A DNA stretch of 64,000 nt from JBBQNJ01 sp038329845 (GTDB taxonomy: Bacteria; Planctomycetota; Phycisphaerae; Tepidisphaerales; Tepidisphaeraceae): the NCBI GenBank assembly GCA_038329845.1, contig JBBQNJ010000002.1, positions 62,001-126,000 on the forward strand. Reading direction: 5' to 3'. The notes under the pieces are model-generated. The model did not search any database and was not told where the DNA came from. It worked only from the letters and a program-made list of their open reading frames with translations. Shown here piece after piece: positions 1 to 9,410 of the stretch (the first letter of the stretch is position 1; every line of letters begins with the position of its first letter). Position numbers and translations under genes: made by a program.

Positions 1-1791
1 GTCTTCCGGATCGAGTCGCCCGGGTCGCGCAAGACGCTGAGCCTGGCCGATGCGAAGTTCGAGACGCCTATCTATTCGCGGCTGGTGCCGCAGATCAACT
101 GGGACGGGGCGGCGACGCTGGATCCGCAGATCAAGGGGAGCATCGCGCTGCGGTTTAGCGGATTTCTCGTGGTTCCCGAAACACGAAACTATCGGCTGAC
201 GCTCTCGACCGGCAGCGGTTTGCGGCTGATCGTCGATGGCAAACCGCTTGAAAATCGGGCCGAGCCGAAAAAGCCGCATGAGTTTTCCGTCGATCTGGAG
301 GCGAATCGCCGCCATTCGATCGTGGTCGAGACGGTCAGCGGAACGTGGGGCCGCAAGTGCCGGCTGATGTGGGCCGAAGGAAAGAGCAAGTATCGCACTA
401 TCCCTTCCGCGATGTTTCGACCGCCGGGGGACCCGCCAAACATGCCGCCGCGGATCAGCCTTCCGGTGATGGACCCGCGCGGTTACGCATCGCCACCGGC
501 GCTGATGATTCGTCCGGTGGTGAATGATCCCGATGGGAAAATCGCCAAGGTGGTTTATTTGCTCGGAGGCATGCACGACCGGGAAGTAATCGGGGAATCG
601 ACCGCGCCGCCGTTCGGGTTCGAGTGGAAATCCCCGCCGCCGGGACTTCACATGCTGACGGCGCAGGCGGTGGATGATCGGGGGCTGGGGGCCGACTCGA
701 ACGCGATCGAAGTGGCGATCCTGGGCGGGGGGCTTGCTGCTCCGTGGGGGGCGGTGACGTTCGGCAAGATGTCGAATCCGCGGGTGGAATTGACGGTGTC
801 GCCTGAGGGGGAATGTCGGATTGAATTGAAGGGAAACGGCGCCGAGTTCTGGACCGGCTCGGGATACAGCCAAGTGGTGCGCTCGATGAGCGGGGACGGC
901 GAAGTGATCGGGCAGTTGACCGAGGCGACGTCGGCGAGCGGTCTGTCGTTCACGGGGCTGATCGTGACGTCGGACCCGGGGACGGATTCGCGCTGGATCG
1001 CCATCGGTGCCAGCCCAGAGGCCGGAGCGACGGTCGCGCGCCGGATCGGCTCGAAATATGTCAAGGCCGAACCGATTGGGCAGGCGAGGGGGTTGGGTTG
1101 GTATCGCATCACGCGCCACGGCGGGCGCATCCGCGCCTACGCCTCGGACGATGGCAAGGACTGGCGACTTCAGGGACGATGGTTGATGGAACTGCCGGAA
1201 GTGATCTGGATGGGCGTGGTCTTCGCGCCGGTGGGACCGCCGCAGGCGTCGGCGCGCTTCGAGCATGTTGCCGTGATCGAAGGCGCTGCCGAGGTGGTGG
1301 CCGACGCCGGGCTTCGCCTGACCGATGGCTCGTTCATCGCCGGGGAACTGCTCAGCATCAAAGGCGGTTCGGTGAGCCTCAAGCGTCCCTCGGGGCAAAC
1401 GATCAGCGTCGCCCGCGACGCGGTGGCGTCTATCGTCTTGCGGGAAATGACGGCCGAACTCGCCGGGCAGGCGCCCGATGCCGCGACGCAAGGGATTCTC
1501 ACCACCGCCGGTGATTTTCTCACCGGCGAGGTGGTGGAGATGACGTACGGAAAAATCCATAGCCAGTCGATTATTTTTGGCACCCAGAGTTTTCGGGCAT
1601 CGGAGGTGGCGGTGATCCAGTTGGCACCGCGGGCCGAGGCGAAGAAGCCGGGACCGTACGCCGTCGAACTGCTCGACGGCTCGACGCTGGTGGGGTCGTT
1701 CGCTTCGACCGACCCGCTGAGTTGGCGCACGACCGCCGGGGTCGAGCTGGCGTTGACGCCGCAAGCGATTCGCCGGCTCCGCCGGCTTTGA
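1..1791 (+). CDS. PA14-domain secreted or surface protein, 5' end cut off
   Basis: The reading frame is open from base 1, so the N-terminus lies outside the window; the GTG at 85 is internal to the domain and is not a credible start. Numbering residues from base 1, about 25-125 look like a PA14 carbohydrate-binding fold (LRFSGFLVVPETRNYRLTLS, then LRLIVDGKPL). Residues about 140-240 look like an Ig-like domain that keeps APPFGFEWKSPP and GLHMLTAQAVDDRG. Residues about 285-430 resemble a concanavalin/DUF1349-like fold (RWIAIGASPEAG, GWYRITRHGG). The tail holds three repeats of about 45 residues starting near 437, 499 and 555, each with a DG(S/D)xxxGxx core. Such multi-domain proteins are common in Planctomycetota and are thought to bind extracellular glycans or anchor complexes. 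The substrate is unknown, and the missing N-terminus may hold a signal peptide or sigma-regulator domain. Confidence 0.8.
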   Translation, partial: VFRIESPGSRKTLSLADAKFETPIYSRLVPQINWDGAATLDPQIKGSIALRFSGFLVVPETRNYRLTLSTGSGLRLIVDGKPLENRAEPKKPHEFSVDLEANRRHSIVVETVSGTWGRKCRLMWAEGKSKYRTIPSAMFRPPGDPPNMPPRISLPVMDPRGYASPPALMIRPVVNDPDGKIAKVVYLLGGMHDREVIGESTAPPFGFEWKSPPPGLHMLTAQAVDDRGLGADSNAIEVAILGGGLAAPWGAVTFGKMSNPRVELTVSPEGECRIELKGNGAEFWTGSGYSQVVRSMSGDGEVIGQLTEATSASGLSFTGLIVTSDPGTDSRWIAIGASPEAGATVARRIGSKYVKAEPIGQARGLGWYRITRHGGRIRAYASDDGKDWRLQGRWLMELPEVIWMGVVFAPVGPPQASARFEHVAVIEGAAEVVADAGLRLTDGSFIAGELLSIKGGSVSLKRPSGQTISVARDAVASIVLREMTAELAGQAPDAATQGILTTAGDFLTGEVVEMTYGKIHSQSIIFGTQSFRASEVAVIQLAPRAEAKKPGPYAVELLDGSTLVGSFASTDPLSWRTTAGVELALTPQAIRRLRRL

Positions 1792-1807
1792 TCGCGGAAG
1801 AATTGAC

Positions 1808-2073
1808 AAACGCGAAGAGACGAAGGGGCGAAGAAGACTTTTGGGTTTTTGCTTTGCCTCGTGCAGGGTCACACTTGCGTTTTGGGGTAAATCGTAGTGC
1901 ATTATCCTAAAACCATTGCGTGACAAAGCACTAGAGGATGATTCGATTTTTTGCCGCCGGTGAGGCGATGCGGGGCGGGGCGTTTGTCACGGAGCTTTTT
2001 TCCACGACGTCTCGAAGGACACGACGAGTGGAAAGGGGTCTGTTTTTTCGCGCCTTCGCCGCTTCGCGTTTCG
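1808..2073. repeat. Intergenic element bounded by inverted GGCGCGAA-type arrays
   Basis: The 304 bp between the PA14 gene and the Hsp70 gene hold no convincing gene. An array of CGAAG-rich octamers (1808-1836, beginning AAACGCGAAGAGACGAAGG) is answered by a near reverse complement at 2047-2073 (TTCGCGCCTTCGCCGCTTCG). The outer arms could pair across about 210 bp. The same kind of inverted pair occurs at 30138-30349, and related sequence lies inside the oxidoreductase gene near 6300-6430, so this is a dispersed repeat family. No terminator T-run follows either arm. Confidence 0.6.
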
Positions 2074-2095
2074 TTCTGCTAAATTCTCCTTGACC

Positions 2096-4909
2096 ATGCC
2101 CGCTCGCTACCTGGTTGGAATTGATCTGGGGACCACGAATTGCGCCCTGGCGTATGTGGACAGTGCGGACCGCGCCTGGGGGGTGTGCGACTTTCCTATT
2201 CAGCAACTGGTGGCACCCAACACCGTCGAGCGCCGCGACGGGCTGCCATCGGTCCACTACGAGCCGGCGGTGGAGGAGATGGATTCACTTGCGTTGAGCC
2301 TGCCATGGACCGCGCCCGATGCATCGCCGGCGTTCGCGGTCGGCCTGCTGGCCGGGGAGCGAGGATCGAGCGCGCCGCATCGCACGATCACGTCGATGAA
2401 AAGCTGGCTTAGCCACAGCGGCGTGGACCGGACCGCCGCGCTGCTACCTTGGCATGGGACATCGGATGTGTCGCGGCTCTCGCCGGTCGAGGCCTCGGCG
2501 CGGCTGCTGGATCACCTGCGCAGCGCCTGGGATCACGCATTTCCTGAGCATCCACTGTCGCAACAGGAACTGATCCTCACCGTTCCCGCCGGCTTCGACG
2601 AAGTAGCTCGGGAATTGACGGTACAGGCCGCGATCCTCGCCGGCGTAGGGCATGCGATCCTGGTCGAGGAGCCGCAGGCCGCGTTTTATGCCTGGATCAA
2701 CGCCCACCGCGACGACTGGCATTCCCGAGTGTCGCCGGGGGACCGCATCCTGATCTGCGACGTCGGTGGGGGGACCAGCGACTTCTCGTTGATCCGGGTC
2801 AAGCCGGCCGGCGATGGCAAAGTGATGTTCCATCGCGTGGCCGTGGGCGAACACCTGATTCTCGGCGGAGACAATCTCGACTTGGCATTGGCGCATCATC
2901 TGGAAAGCAAGCTGGGCGGTGAGCTGGATCCGCGGGCCTGGGGCGCGCTGCTGCGATCGGCTCGTCGAGCCAAGGAGACGATGCTGGCCGATGAGTCTCT
3001 CGCGAGCATGACAGTGAACATCGCCGGGGGCGGGTCGGGTTTGATCGGTGGATCGCGGCAGGTCGAACTGAGCGCCGCAGAGGTCGAAGGAGTGCTGGTC
3101 GAGGGGTTTCTTCCGGCCTGTGCTATCGATGAATCTCCATCAGCGCGGCGAAGCGGGTTTCAGGAATTCGGCCTGCCCTATGCGCCCGATCCGGGGATCA
3201 CGCGATATCTCGCCGCTTTTTTGCGGGCGCACCGCGACGCGGGGATTGATCCGGGAGAACGGCGAAGCGGTCAGGATCCGCTTCGTCCGGAATGGATTCT
3301 TTTTAACGGCGGGCTGTTCGAGTCGCCGCGGCTGCGAAAGCGGTTGCTCGAGGTGATGGGCGGCTGGTTCGGGGGCGCGGCTCCGCGGGTGTTGGACAAC
3401 GATCGGCTGGACCTGGCGGTGGCGCGGGGGGCGGCGTATTACGCGATGGTTCGGCGCGGGCTGGGAACGCGAATCGCGGGAGGATCGGCCCACAGCTATT
3501 ACGTCGGGATCGAATCCGCTGACTCGACGGCGCGGGCGGTCTGTCTACTGCCGGCGGGGATCGAGGAAGGGCACGGCGTCGATTTGCTCGACCGCCAATT
3601 CACGCTTCGCATCCGCGAGCCGGTTGAGTTTCCCCTCTATCAGTCGAGCCTGCGCACGACCGATGCGCCGGGGGCGGTGCTGGCGGTGGATCCGCTGGCG
3701 ATGACGGCGCTGCCGCCGATTCGCACCGTGCTGCAATCGGGGCGCAAGAGCGCCGCCGACACCGTCACCGTCACATTGCACGTCCGGCGAACGGAAATCG
3801 GCACGCTGGAATTGTGGTGCGCCGAGGCGGTCGGGAGTCGGCGCTGGAAGCTGCAATTCGATGTGCGATCACCGGTGGGTCGGTCGCTCGCGGATGCCAC
3901 CTCGCCGGGGGCTTCGCAAGGCACCCTCGACGAACAGACGGTGGCGCGGGGTACGGCGCTGATCCGCGCGACGTTCATGCGCAGCGCCGATCGCAAGACC
4001 GAATCGCCGCAATCGCTGATGGGGTCGCTGGAACGGGTGAGTCAGATCGCCCGGGCCGATTGGCCCGCGACATTGATGCGGACGTTCTGGGAAACGCTGA
4101 TGGAGGTCGAGCCGGGACGGGCGATCTGCGACGCCCACGAGATTCGCTGGCTCAATCTCACCGGGTATTGTCTGCGTCCGGGCTACGGGCTGGCGGTGGA
4201 TGACTGGCGCGTGGGGCAGACGTGGAAGCTGTTTGCACAGCGGCTGCGTCATCCCCGCAATGAGCAGTCGCGGGCCGAATGGTGGATTCTCTGGCGGCGG
4301 CTGGCGGGCGGTTTGACCCAGGGTCAGCAGCAGACACTCGCCGAGCCGCTGTTGGCCGAGTGGCGCACCTGGCTTCGCAAATCCGGTCAGAACGTACGCG
4401 GACGCGATTCGACGTTTCAGTTCGGCAACCATGAATCGACGGAAGTGTGGCGGTTGCTGGGATCGCTGGAACTGCTGGACGTGACGACCAAGCTGGAGCT
4501 GGGAGGAATGGCGCTGGAACTGATCGGGCGCGGGACCAAGATGCGGGCGATTCGAGCCGGGGCGCTGTTCGCCCTGGGACGACTGGGGGCGAGGACGCCG
4601 GTTTACGGTCCACTGAATGCCCTGGTCCCGCGCGACACCGCCGGCGAGTGGGCGATCGAGCTGATGCGGATCAGTGGGCCTGCCTCGACGCCTGAAACGG
4701 CGTTCACCCTGATGCAGTTGACTCGCCGTACGCACGATCGCCACCGCGACGTGGATGACCCCACCCGCGCCGCGGCGATCGAGCATCTCCAAGGTGCCGG
4801 CGCGTCCGAACACCTCATCTCGCTAATCTCGAGCGGCGGAGAACTCGCCGCCGTCGAACAGCGCGCCGCCTTCGGCGAATCGTTGCCGAGGGGATTGCGC
4901 ATCGAGTAG
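2096..4909 (+). CDS. Hsp70 (DnaK)-family protein with C-terminal DUF3731-type domain
   Basis: This 937-residue protein opens with the Hsp70 phosphate-1 motif VGIDLGTTNCALAYVD. It carries the phosphate-2 loop CDVGGGTSDFSLI near residue 220 and an adenosine-loop-like GGLFESPRLRKRLLE near residue 405, so the actin-like ATPase appears intact. A conventional peptide-binding beta-domain and lid are not obvious. From about residue 670 the sequence matches the pattern I know for DUF3731 (WLNLTGYCLRPGYG, then EWWILWRRLAGGL), a bacterial Hsp70-associated tail that makes these proteins about 930 residues long. A partner J-protein is not in the window. A TTG at 2090 is in frame two codons earlier, but ATG 2096 places VGIDLGTT at the usual distance. 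The Shine-Dalgarno sequence is weak. Role: probably a specialised chaperone with unknown clients. Confidence 0.85.
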   Translation: MPARYLVGIDLGTTNCALAYVDSADRAWGVCDFPIQQLVAPNTVERRDGLPSVHYEPAVEEMDSLALSLPWTAPDASPAFAVGLLAGERGSSAPHRTITSMKSWLSHSGVDRTAALLPWHGTSDVSRLSPVEASARLLDHLRSAWDHAFPEHPLSQQELILTVPAGFDEVARELTVQAAILAGVGHAILVEEPQAAFYAWINAHRDDWHSRVSPGDRILICDVGGGTSDFSLIRVKPAGDGKVMFHRVAVGEHLILGGDNLDLALAHHLESKLGGELDPRAWGALLRSARRAKETMLADESLASMTVNIAGGGSGLIGGSRQVELSAAEVEGVLVEGFLPACAIDESPSARRSGFQEFGLPYAPDPGITRYLAAFLRAHRDAGIDPGERRSGQDPLRPEWILFNGGLFESPRLRKRLLEVMGGWFGGAAPRVLDNDRLDLAVARGAAYYAMVRRGLGTRIAGGSAHSYYVGIESADSTARAVCLLPAGIEEGHGVDLLDRQFTLRIREPVEFPLYQSSLRTTDAPGAVLAVDPLAMTALPPIRTVLQSGRKSAADTVTVTLHVRRTEIGTLELWCAEAVGSRRWKLQFDVRSPVGRSLADATSPGASQGTLDEQTVARGTALIRATFMRSADRKTESPQSLMGSLERVSQIARADWPATLMRTFWETLMEVEPGRAICDAHEIRWLNLTGYCLRPGYGLAVDDWRVGQTWKLFAQRLRHPRNEQSRAEWWILWRRLAGGLTQGQQQTLAEPLLAEWRTWLRKSGQNVRGRDSTFQFGNHESTEVWRLLGSLELLDVTTKLELGGMALELIGRGTKMRAIRAGALFALGRLGARTPVYGPLNALVPRDTAGEWAIELMRISGPASTPETAFTLMQLTRRTHDRHRDVDDPTRAAAIEHLQGAGASEHLISLISSGGELAAVEQRAAFGESLPRGLRIE

Positions 4910-4945
4910 GGGACTGTGCCGCCGCTCCACGCCCGCAGCGCGCGG

Positions 4946-7900
4946 TCACACCTCGACGGATTCGCGGCGATCGGCCGGGACGGCGGGGTTGACCGTCGTC
5001 ATTGCGTCGGAATCGCCGGTGAGCTTGGAATCGGCGGCGAGCTTGGAGTCGCCGGTGAGTTTAGACTCGACGGCCTGGCGGACCTGCTCCTGTTTGGGAT
5101 ACCGGATTTCGCGGTAGCCGCTGACCTGCTCGGGTGCCCGCAGGTTTTCTACCGCCTGATCGTAGGCCGCGTCATCGGCCAAACTCACGCGATCGATCAG
5201 GTCGATGTACCAGTCGCGGAACGCCGTCTCCCGGCGATGCCAGCCGGGCAGCCGGCGCCACCACTTCATGTGGCGAACCAGGTTGAGCTGCCAGTCGCGG
5301 GTGGAAAGTCGCAGGCGGATTCGCCACGGGCCTAAGTTGAACTCTGGATTGGTGTGGTGGCGGTAAACCATGCGGTCGCCGTTGCTGACATCGACGGCGT
5401 ACTTGCGCAGGTCGCGCTCCTTTTTCTCGTAGCGGGTGAGCAGGTACGAAACGTATACCTCGTCCTTGATCAGCATGACCTTGGCCAGGTTCCAGATCAC
5501 CGCGTGCGTTGCGGCGAAGTTCTTCCTCGCCGAATCGCGTCGATACACGCTTCGGACCCGTTCGATGTATCGCTTGGCGAACTCGGCGTCTTGATACTGC
5601 ATCAGGTCGTAGATGCGCAGGGCCAGGTCGTACTTGCTCTCGTCGTTCAAGTCGCGCATCTGTTTCATGGCGCTGTGGACCGCGTGTTCGAGAGCCGCGG
5701 AGGCGGCGCGACCGAACGAGCGGGTTTTGCGAAGGATTCGGGTCTTGTTGGTGAGCAATTGCTCCCAGGTGTCCGGCTCGGGCTTTCGCGGCAAGGCCCG
5801 CGGCGCCAGCGCCAGCTTTCGCCCGATGTTGAAGGCTTTGATGTTCTTGCGATGATCGCGCTTGATCGAATCCTTGATCCCCCAGGCGATGGCGTGGGCC
5901 GAGACGGGGATCAACCCGAGCTGGTAGGCCACCCCGAGCATCATGATGTTGGCGTATTGCTTGGACCCCAGGCGCTGTTCGCACAGTTCCGAGAGATTCT
6001 TAGCGTAGGAATATTCTTCGCGGCAATGGCTGAAAATCTCTTCCCGCAGCGCTTCGGGGTCGAAATCCTGCCGGCCCAACAGGGCGTAGACGGTGGGTTG
6101 CTTGTACAGGTTCAGCACCGCGCAGGTTCGCCGCGGCGAAGCAACCCGGTACTGCTCGCGCGGATCGATGGACCGGCTGGCTTCGAGAATGTCGATCCCG
6201 AGCAACAGGTCGGCGCGGCCGTAAGGAATGGTGCCGGTCGTTGGGTAAGCAAGGGACGCAGGCGAGGGTTCGCCCGCGGTTGGATCGTTTCCAACGATTG
6301 ACGATGTTGACGTCCCTTCTTCTGCGCCTTCCTTCCCCTTCGCGCCTTCATACTGTCGTGCCTCTGCGCCTTCCTCTTCCCCGTTCGTCCCGTCGTTCCT
6401 GCGTCCCTGCGTCCCTTCCTCTTCCGTTCCTACAAAAGTGATCTGCGCAAACACTCCCCCGTTGCGAATCGCCAGTCCCTTCTTGTCCTGGAACAGCACT
6501 CGGTAGCCTTGCTTGTGGCCGGCGCGGACGAGGATCGAGCCGACGACGCCGATGCCCATCCCACCCACGCCCGAGAGGTGCGCTCGCCAGGTGGCCCCAG
6601 CGGCGCCCAGGTCATGCACGAAGGTCGGATCGGGCAGCGTGTCCAGCGCCATGTGCGGAAGCGTGTATCGCCGCCGATGATTGCGCAACACCGTCACCTG
6701 CTCGAAGCTGGGGCAAGGCTTGACCGACGTCCCGATCTCGTTGCTCACCCGCACCCGCTCGCAGGCGCCGTCGTTCACACACCAGGTCAGGTCCGTGTCG
6801 ATCTTGTCGCCGTAATCGGTGTCAATCGTCGTCAGTCCCGGGCAGGCCGTCTGCTTGGTGCATTCCAGACACGCCTCGCACACCTCGGGAGTGATGTTCA
6901 TGTGCGTCTTCTTCGGCAGATACCCGTGCTTTTTGATGATCTTGCGCTCTTCACGCAGTTCGCGGCGGTGATAGGTGATGCCGCACTCCTTGTCGGCGAT
7001 GATCACCTTGACCCCGTCGGCGAGGATCGTCTTTTCCAGGACTCGCTTGTAGGCCGAGCGATCGTCGGGGCGCAGCTTGGCGACGGTGAGCGGGCTGGTG
7101 CCGGCCATGCCGCGGACGATCTCGGCGATGTCCTGGAGATACGAGCGGTTGCCCAGCAGATCGAGCTCGGTGCCGGCGTGTTCCTGGTGGCCGGTCATGG
7201 CGGTGGTCTTGTTCTCGAGGATGATGAAGGTGAGGTCTTGTCCGGCCTTGATGGCGTTGGAGATAGCGATTTGTCCGGAGTGGAAGAACGTGCCGTCGCC
7301 CATGAAGACGATCTGCTTATTGGTGATGAACGGGTCGATGCCGCTGCCGGTGCCGGCCCCTAGGCCCATGCCGCTGTAGTTGTGCATGAGCTGCTCGGTG
7401 GGGGCGAACATGAGCATCGTGTAGCAGCCGGTGTCGCCGTGGGCCATCAGGTCCACAGGCCCGCGACCGTGGTACTTTTTCATGTATTGCGGGTCGGCGA
7501 AGTTTTTTCGGACCTCGAGCAGCACGCTGGAGGAATCGCGGTGGGGGCAACCCGGGCAGAACGTGGGGGTGCGCGGGACGATCTGTTCGGTGGCGATGAC
7601 GTTGAGCTTGGGCCGGCTCGCCTGGCGGATCATGTCCATTTCTTCGTTGAGCCGCCCATTGCGCAGATGCTCGGGGATCTGATGGCAGGCCCGGATCAGC
7701 GGGATGAGATACTGCGCCAGCACCGATGGATAAAGCCCGCGGGTATCGGGGATGCCGCTCAGCGGCTTTTCGGATTGGCCGGAAACGCCGGGATTCAGCC
7801 GGGCCGGCGATGGGAAGGCCTTGCCGAACAGCCGCGACGCCAGATCCGACGCCTGGTCGTGGTCAAGCGTGTGGAACGCGGCCTCGCGCAGGTTGGATTC

Positions 7901-8866
7901 GAGGAATCCGCGGCGTTCCTCGACGACGATCATGTGGCGGCAGAGGGTAGAGAATTCGCGCAGCAACTCGGCATCGGCGGGATAGCTCATGCCCATTTGC
8001 AGGATGGGGAACCGCTGATGCAATCCCAGGTCGGCCAGGACGTGCATGAGATACGGTCCGCCCATGCCGGTGACGATGAATCCCAGCGGCGCGGGGGCGC
8101 TGTCGGCGGCGGGGAAAATGCGATTGACGCCCAGTTCGCGGGCCTTGCGCATCGTGACGCCGAACCGCTCGGAAACGCCCAATTCGCGCTTCCACGTTCG
8201 CGGCGGAAGCAGCACCCGCTCGAGATTGATCTGCGCCGTGTCCATCGCCATGCGCTGGTTGGTGTTGATCACGGGAAACTGGTTGGGGCGAACGGCGACC
8301 GTCCCGCCGCCGTCGGCCTGGGCAGTGGTGATGATGTATCCCACGTAAAGCCCGGCGACCTGCGACAGCTTGAACGAAAGATCGACCCAGTCCTTCACTT
8401 GCTGCGGCCCGCCCGGCTCGACCACCGCCATCCGCAGATGCTGGCAGAGATATCGGCTGTCGGCGGGCACCTGGGTCGAATCGCACCAGGGGTCTTCCCC
8501 GCAAATGATCATGGCCCCGCCGTCGGGATGAGCGCCGGAGAGATTGGCCAACGCCAGGGCGTCGGCCGCCACATGCAGCCCGACGTTTTTCATGGTGGCG
8601 ATGGATCGACACGCGACCATCTGCGAGCCATTGACGGCGGCGGCGGCCAGGGCCTCGTTGTTGGCCTGGAAGGCGCGAACGCCCTTGGCCATGAGCAGAT
8701 CGCCCACCGCCCCGAGGGTGTCGAAGACCCCGGCGACGGGCGAGCCGGGATAGCCGGTGTGCAGATGCACGCCTCCCTCGACTTCGAGGGCACCTTTGAC
8801 CAAAAGTTCGTTGCCGGTGAAAACCTCGTCGCCCGACGAGGCTAGGAAGCGGGGATCGATCGCCAT
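4946..8866 (-). CDS. Single-chain indolepyruvate/2-oxoacid:ferredoxin oxidoreductase
   Basis: This 1306-residue protein has the fused architecture of the indolepyruvate ferredoxin oxidoreductase family, which oxidatively decarboxylates aryl-pyruvates to acyl-CoA with thiamine diphosphate and reduces ferredoxin. The N-terminal pyrimidine-type domain includes HTGYPGSPVAGVFD and FQANNEALAAAAVNG. The TPP domain has FCPGCPHRDSSS and GDGTFFHSGQIAISNA. An iron-sulfur segment near residue 650 has CEACLECTKQTACPG plus a further CVNDGAC. The gamma domain starts near residue 765 (SGVGGMGIGVVGSILVRAGH). The C-terminal third matches the long helical region usual for the single-chain form. It is longer than the usual roughly 1150-1200 residues because of a low-complexity insertion (residues about 812-874) and short tandem repeats near the end. 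AAGGA lies 13-14 bases before the ATG. The gene converges with the Hsp70 gene, leaving 36 bp. Confidence 0.88.
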   Translation of the reverse strand: MAIDPRFLASSGDEVFTGNELLVKGALEVEGGVHLHTGYPGSPVAGVFDTLGAVGDLLMAKGVRAFQANNEALAAAAVNGSQMVACRSIATMKNVGLHVAADALALANLSGAHPDGGAMIICGEDPWCDSTQVPADSRYLCQHLRMAVVEPGGPQQVKDWVDLSFKLSQVAGLYVGYIITTAQADGGGTVAVRPNQFPVINTNQRMAMDTAQINLERVLLPPRTWKRELGVSERFGVTMRKARELGVNRIFPAADSAPAPLGFIVTGMGGPYLMHVLADLGLHQRFPILQMGMSYPADAELLREFSTLCRHMIVVEERRGFLESNLREAAFHTLDHDQASDLASRLFGKAFPSPARLNPGVSGQSEKPLSGIPDTRGLYPSVLAQYLIPLIRACHQIPEHLRNGRLNEEMDMIRQASRPKLNVIATEQIVPRTPTFCPGCPHRDSSSVLLEVRKNFADPQYMKKYHGRGPVDLMAHGDTGCYTMLMFAPTEQLMHNYSGMGLGAGTGSGIDPFITNKQIVFMGDGTFFHSGQIAISNAIKAGQDLTFIILENKTTAMTGHQEHAGTELDLLGNRSYLQDIAEIVRGMAGTSPLTVAKLRPDDRSAYKRVLEKTILADGVKVIIADKECGITYHRRELREERKIIKKHGYLPKKTHMNITPEVCEACLECTKQTACPGLTTIDTDYGDKIDTDLTWCVNDGACERVRVSNEIGTSVKPCPSFEQVTVLRNHRRRYTLPHMALDTLPDPTFVHDLGAAGATWRAHLSGVGGMGIGVVGSILVRAGHKQGYRVLFQDKKGLAIRNGGVFAQITFVGTEEEGTQGRRNDGTNGEEEGAEARQYEGAKGKEGAEEGTSTSSIVGNDPTAGEPSPASLAYPTTGTIPYGRADLLLGIDILEASRSIDPREQYRVASPRRTCAVLNLYKQPTVYALLGRQDFDPEALREEIFSHCREEYSYAKNLSELCEQRLGSKQYANIMMLGVAYQLGLIPVSAHAIAWGIKDSIKRDHRKNIKAFNIGRKLALAPRALPRKPEPDTWEQLLTNKTRILRKTRSFGRAASAALEHAVHSAMKQMRDLNDESKYDLALRIYDLMQYQDAEFAKRYIERVRSVYRRDSARKNFAATHAVIWNLAKVMLIKDEVYVSYLLTRYEKKERDLRKYAVDVSNGDRMVYRHHTNPEFNLGPWRIRLRLSTRDWQLNLVRHMKWWRRLPGWHRRETAFRDWYIDLIDRVSLADDAAYDQAVENLRAPEQVSGYREIRYPKQEQVRQAVESKLTGDSKLAADSKLTGDSDAMTTVNPAVPADRRESVEV
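5010..5063 (-). repeat. Three 18-bp tandem repeats in the oxidoreductase 3' end
   Basis: Three 18-bp units (5010-5027, 5028-5045, 5046-5063) encode the hexapeptides SKLTGD, SKLAAD and SKLTGD near the C-terminus. They lie after the last conserved helix region and about 20 codons before the stop, so they probably form a disordered tail that tolerates copy-number change. Confidence 0.85.
6240..6437 (-). repeat. Low-complexity insertion made of GGCGCGAA-type repeat inside a CDS
   Basis: About 63 codons of the oxidoreductase gamma domain are replaced by Glu/Gly/Lys/Arg-rich sequence (EEEGTQGRRNDG, then YEGAKGKEGAEEGT). The minus-strand DNA here reads as runs such as GAAGGCGCGAAGGGGAAGG. This is the same motif that forms the inverted intergenic arrays at 1808-2073 and 30138-30349. 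Conserved gamma-domain sequence resumes at GTIPYGRADLLLG. The insertion preserves the reading frame over its full length. Confidence 0.75.
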
Positions 8867-9410
8867 GATGCAGTCTGTCCTTGCGCGGATAGCGCGCGGC
8901 GATCGCGGGCCGGGCGCAATGCGCCCCGGGCAACCCTTGATCCCCGCCGCTTCAACGTGGCTTACGACCGCCGGATAGTTCGGGCTGTCGAGCGAAAACG
9001 CTCAAAAGTCCGCCGGGGAAAGTCGCAGGAGACGTCGAAATAAACCGCGACGCTGGAGACAATTGGCCTTGGACGGGATCGTCTGCCAATCAGGCGACTC
9101 GGCCGTCAAGACCGCTCAAACACCGGCCCGTCGATTCCCGAAAAGATCGGGAGCGCTTCGTCACCGGCGAGACCATTGTAGCCGCGCCATCGCGCACAAG
9201 AAAGCCGGATCGTCAAGCGAACCGATTCGCGGGTCCATGATCGGTTTCGCGGGCTGCGATCTCGCTGTTGCCCGGTAATGGATTATCGTTTGATCTCAAA
9301 TTTCAAATTTTTGGATACGGTCTCTTGGTCGCCAGGCGATGAACGACGGGGGGTATTCCCCGTTCCGCTGCTGTCGAGTCCCGCTGTCCCCTTGGTCCAC
9401 TTCAGGGTGA
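8867..9410. other. Gene-free stretch upstream of the oxidoreductase gene
   Basis: These 544 bp separate the start of the oxidoreductase gene from the end of the alpha-2-macroglobulin gene, both on the minus strand, so the region should hold the oxidoreductase promoter. I see no convincing -35/-10 pair. An AT-rich patch at 9290-9315 (ATCTCAAATTTCAAATTTTT) resembles a less conserved patch at about 53220-53255 and may be another dispersed repeat. No RNA gene is apparent. Confidence 0.5.

Noticed and set aside
7382..8845. Long open frame (487 codons) on the strand opposite the oxidoreductase gene
   Set aside because: It is the antisense of a conserved coding frame, His/Gly/Gln-rich in composition, and typical of high-GC shadow frames.
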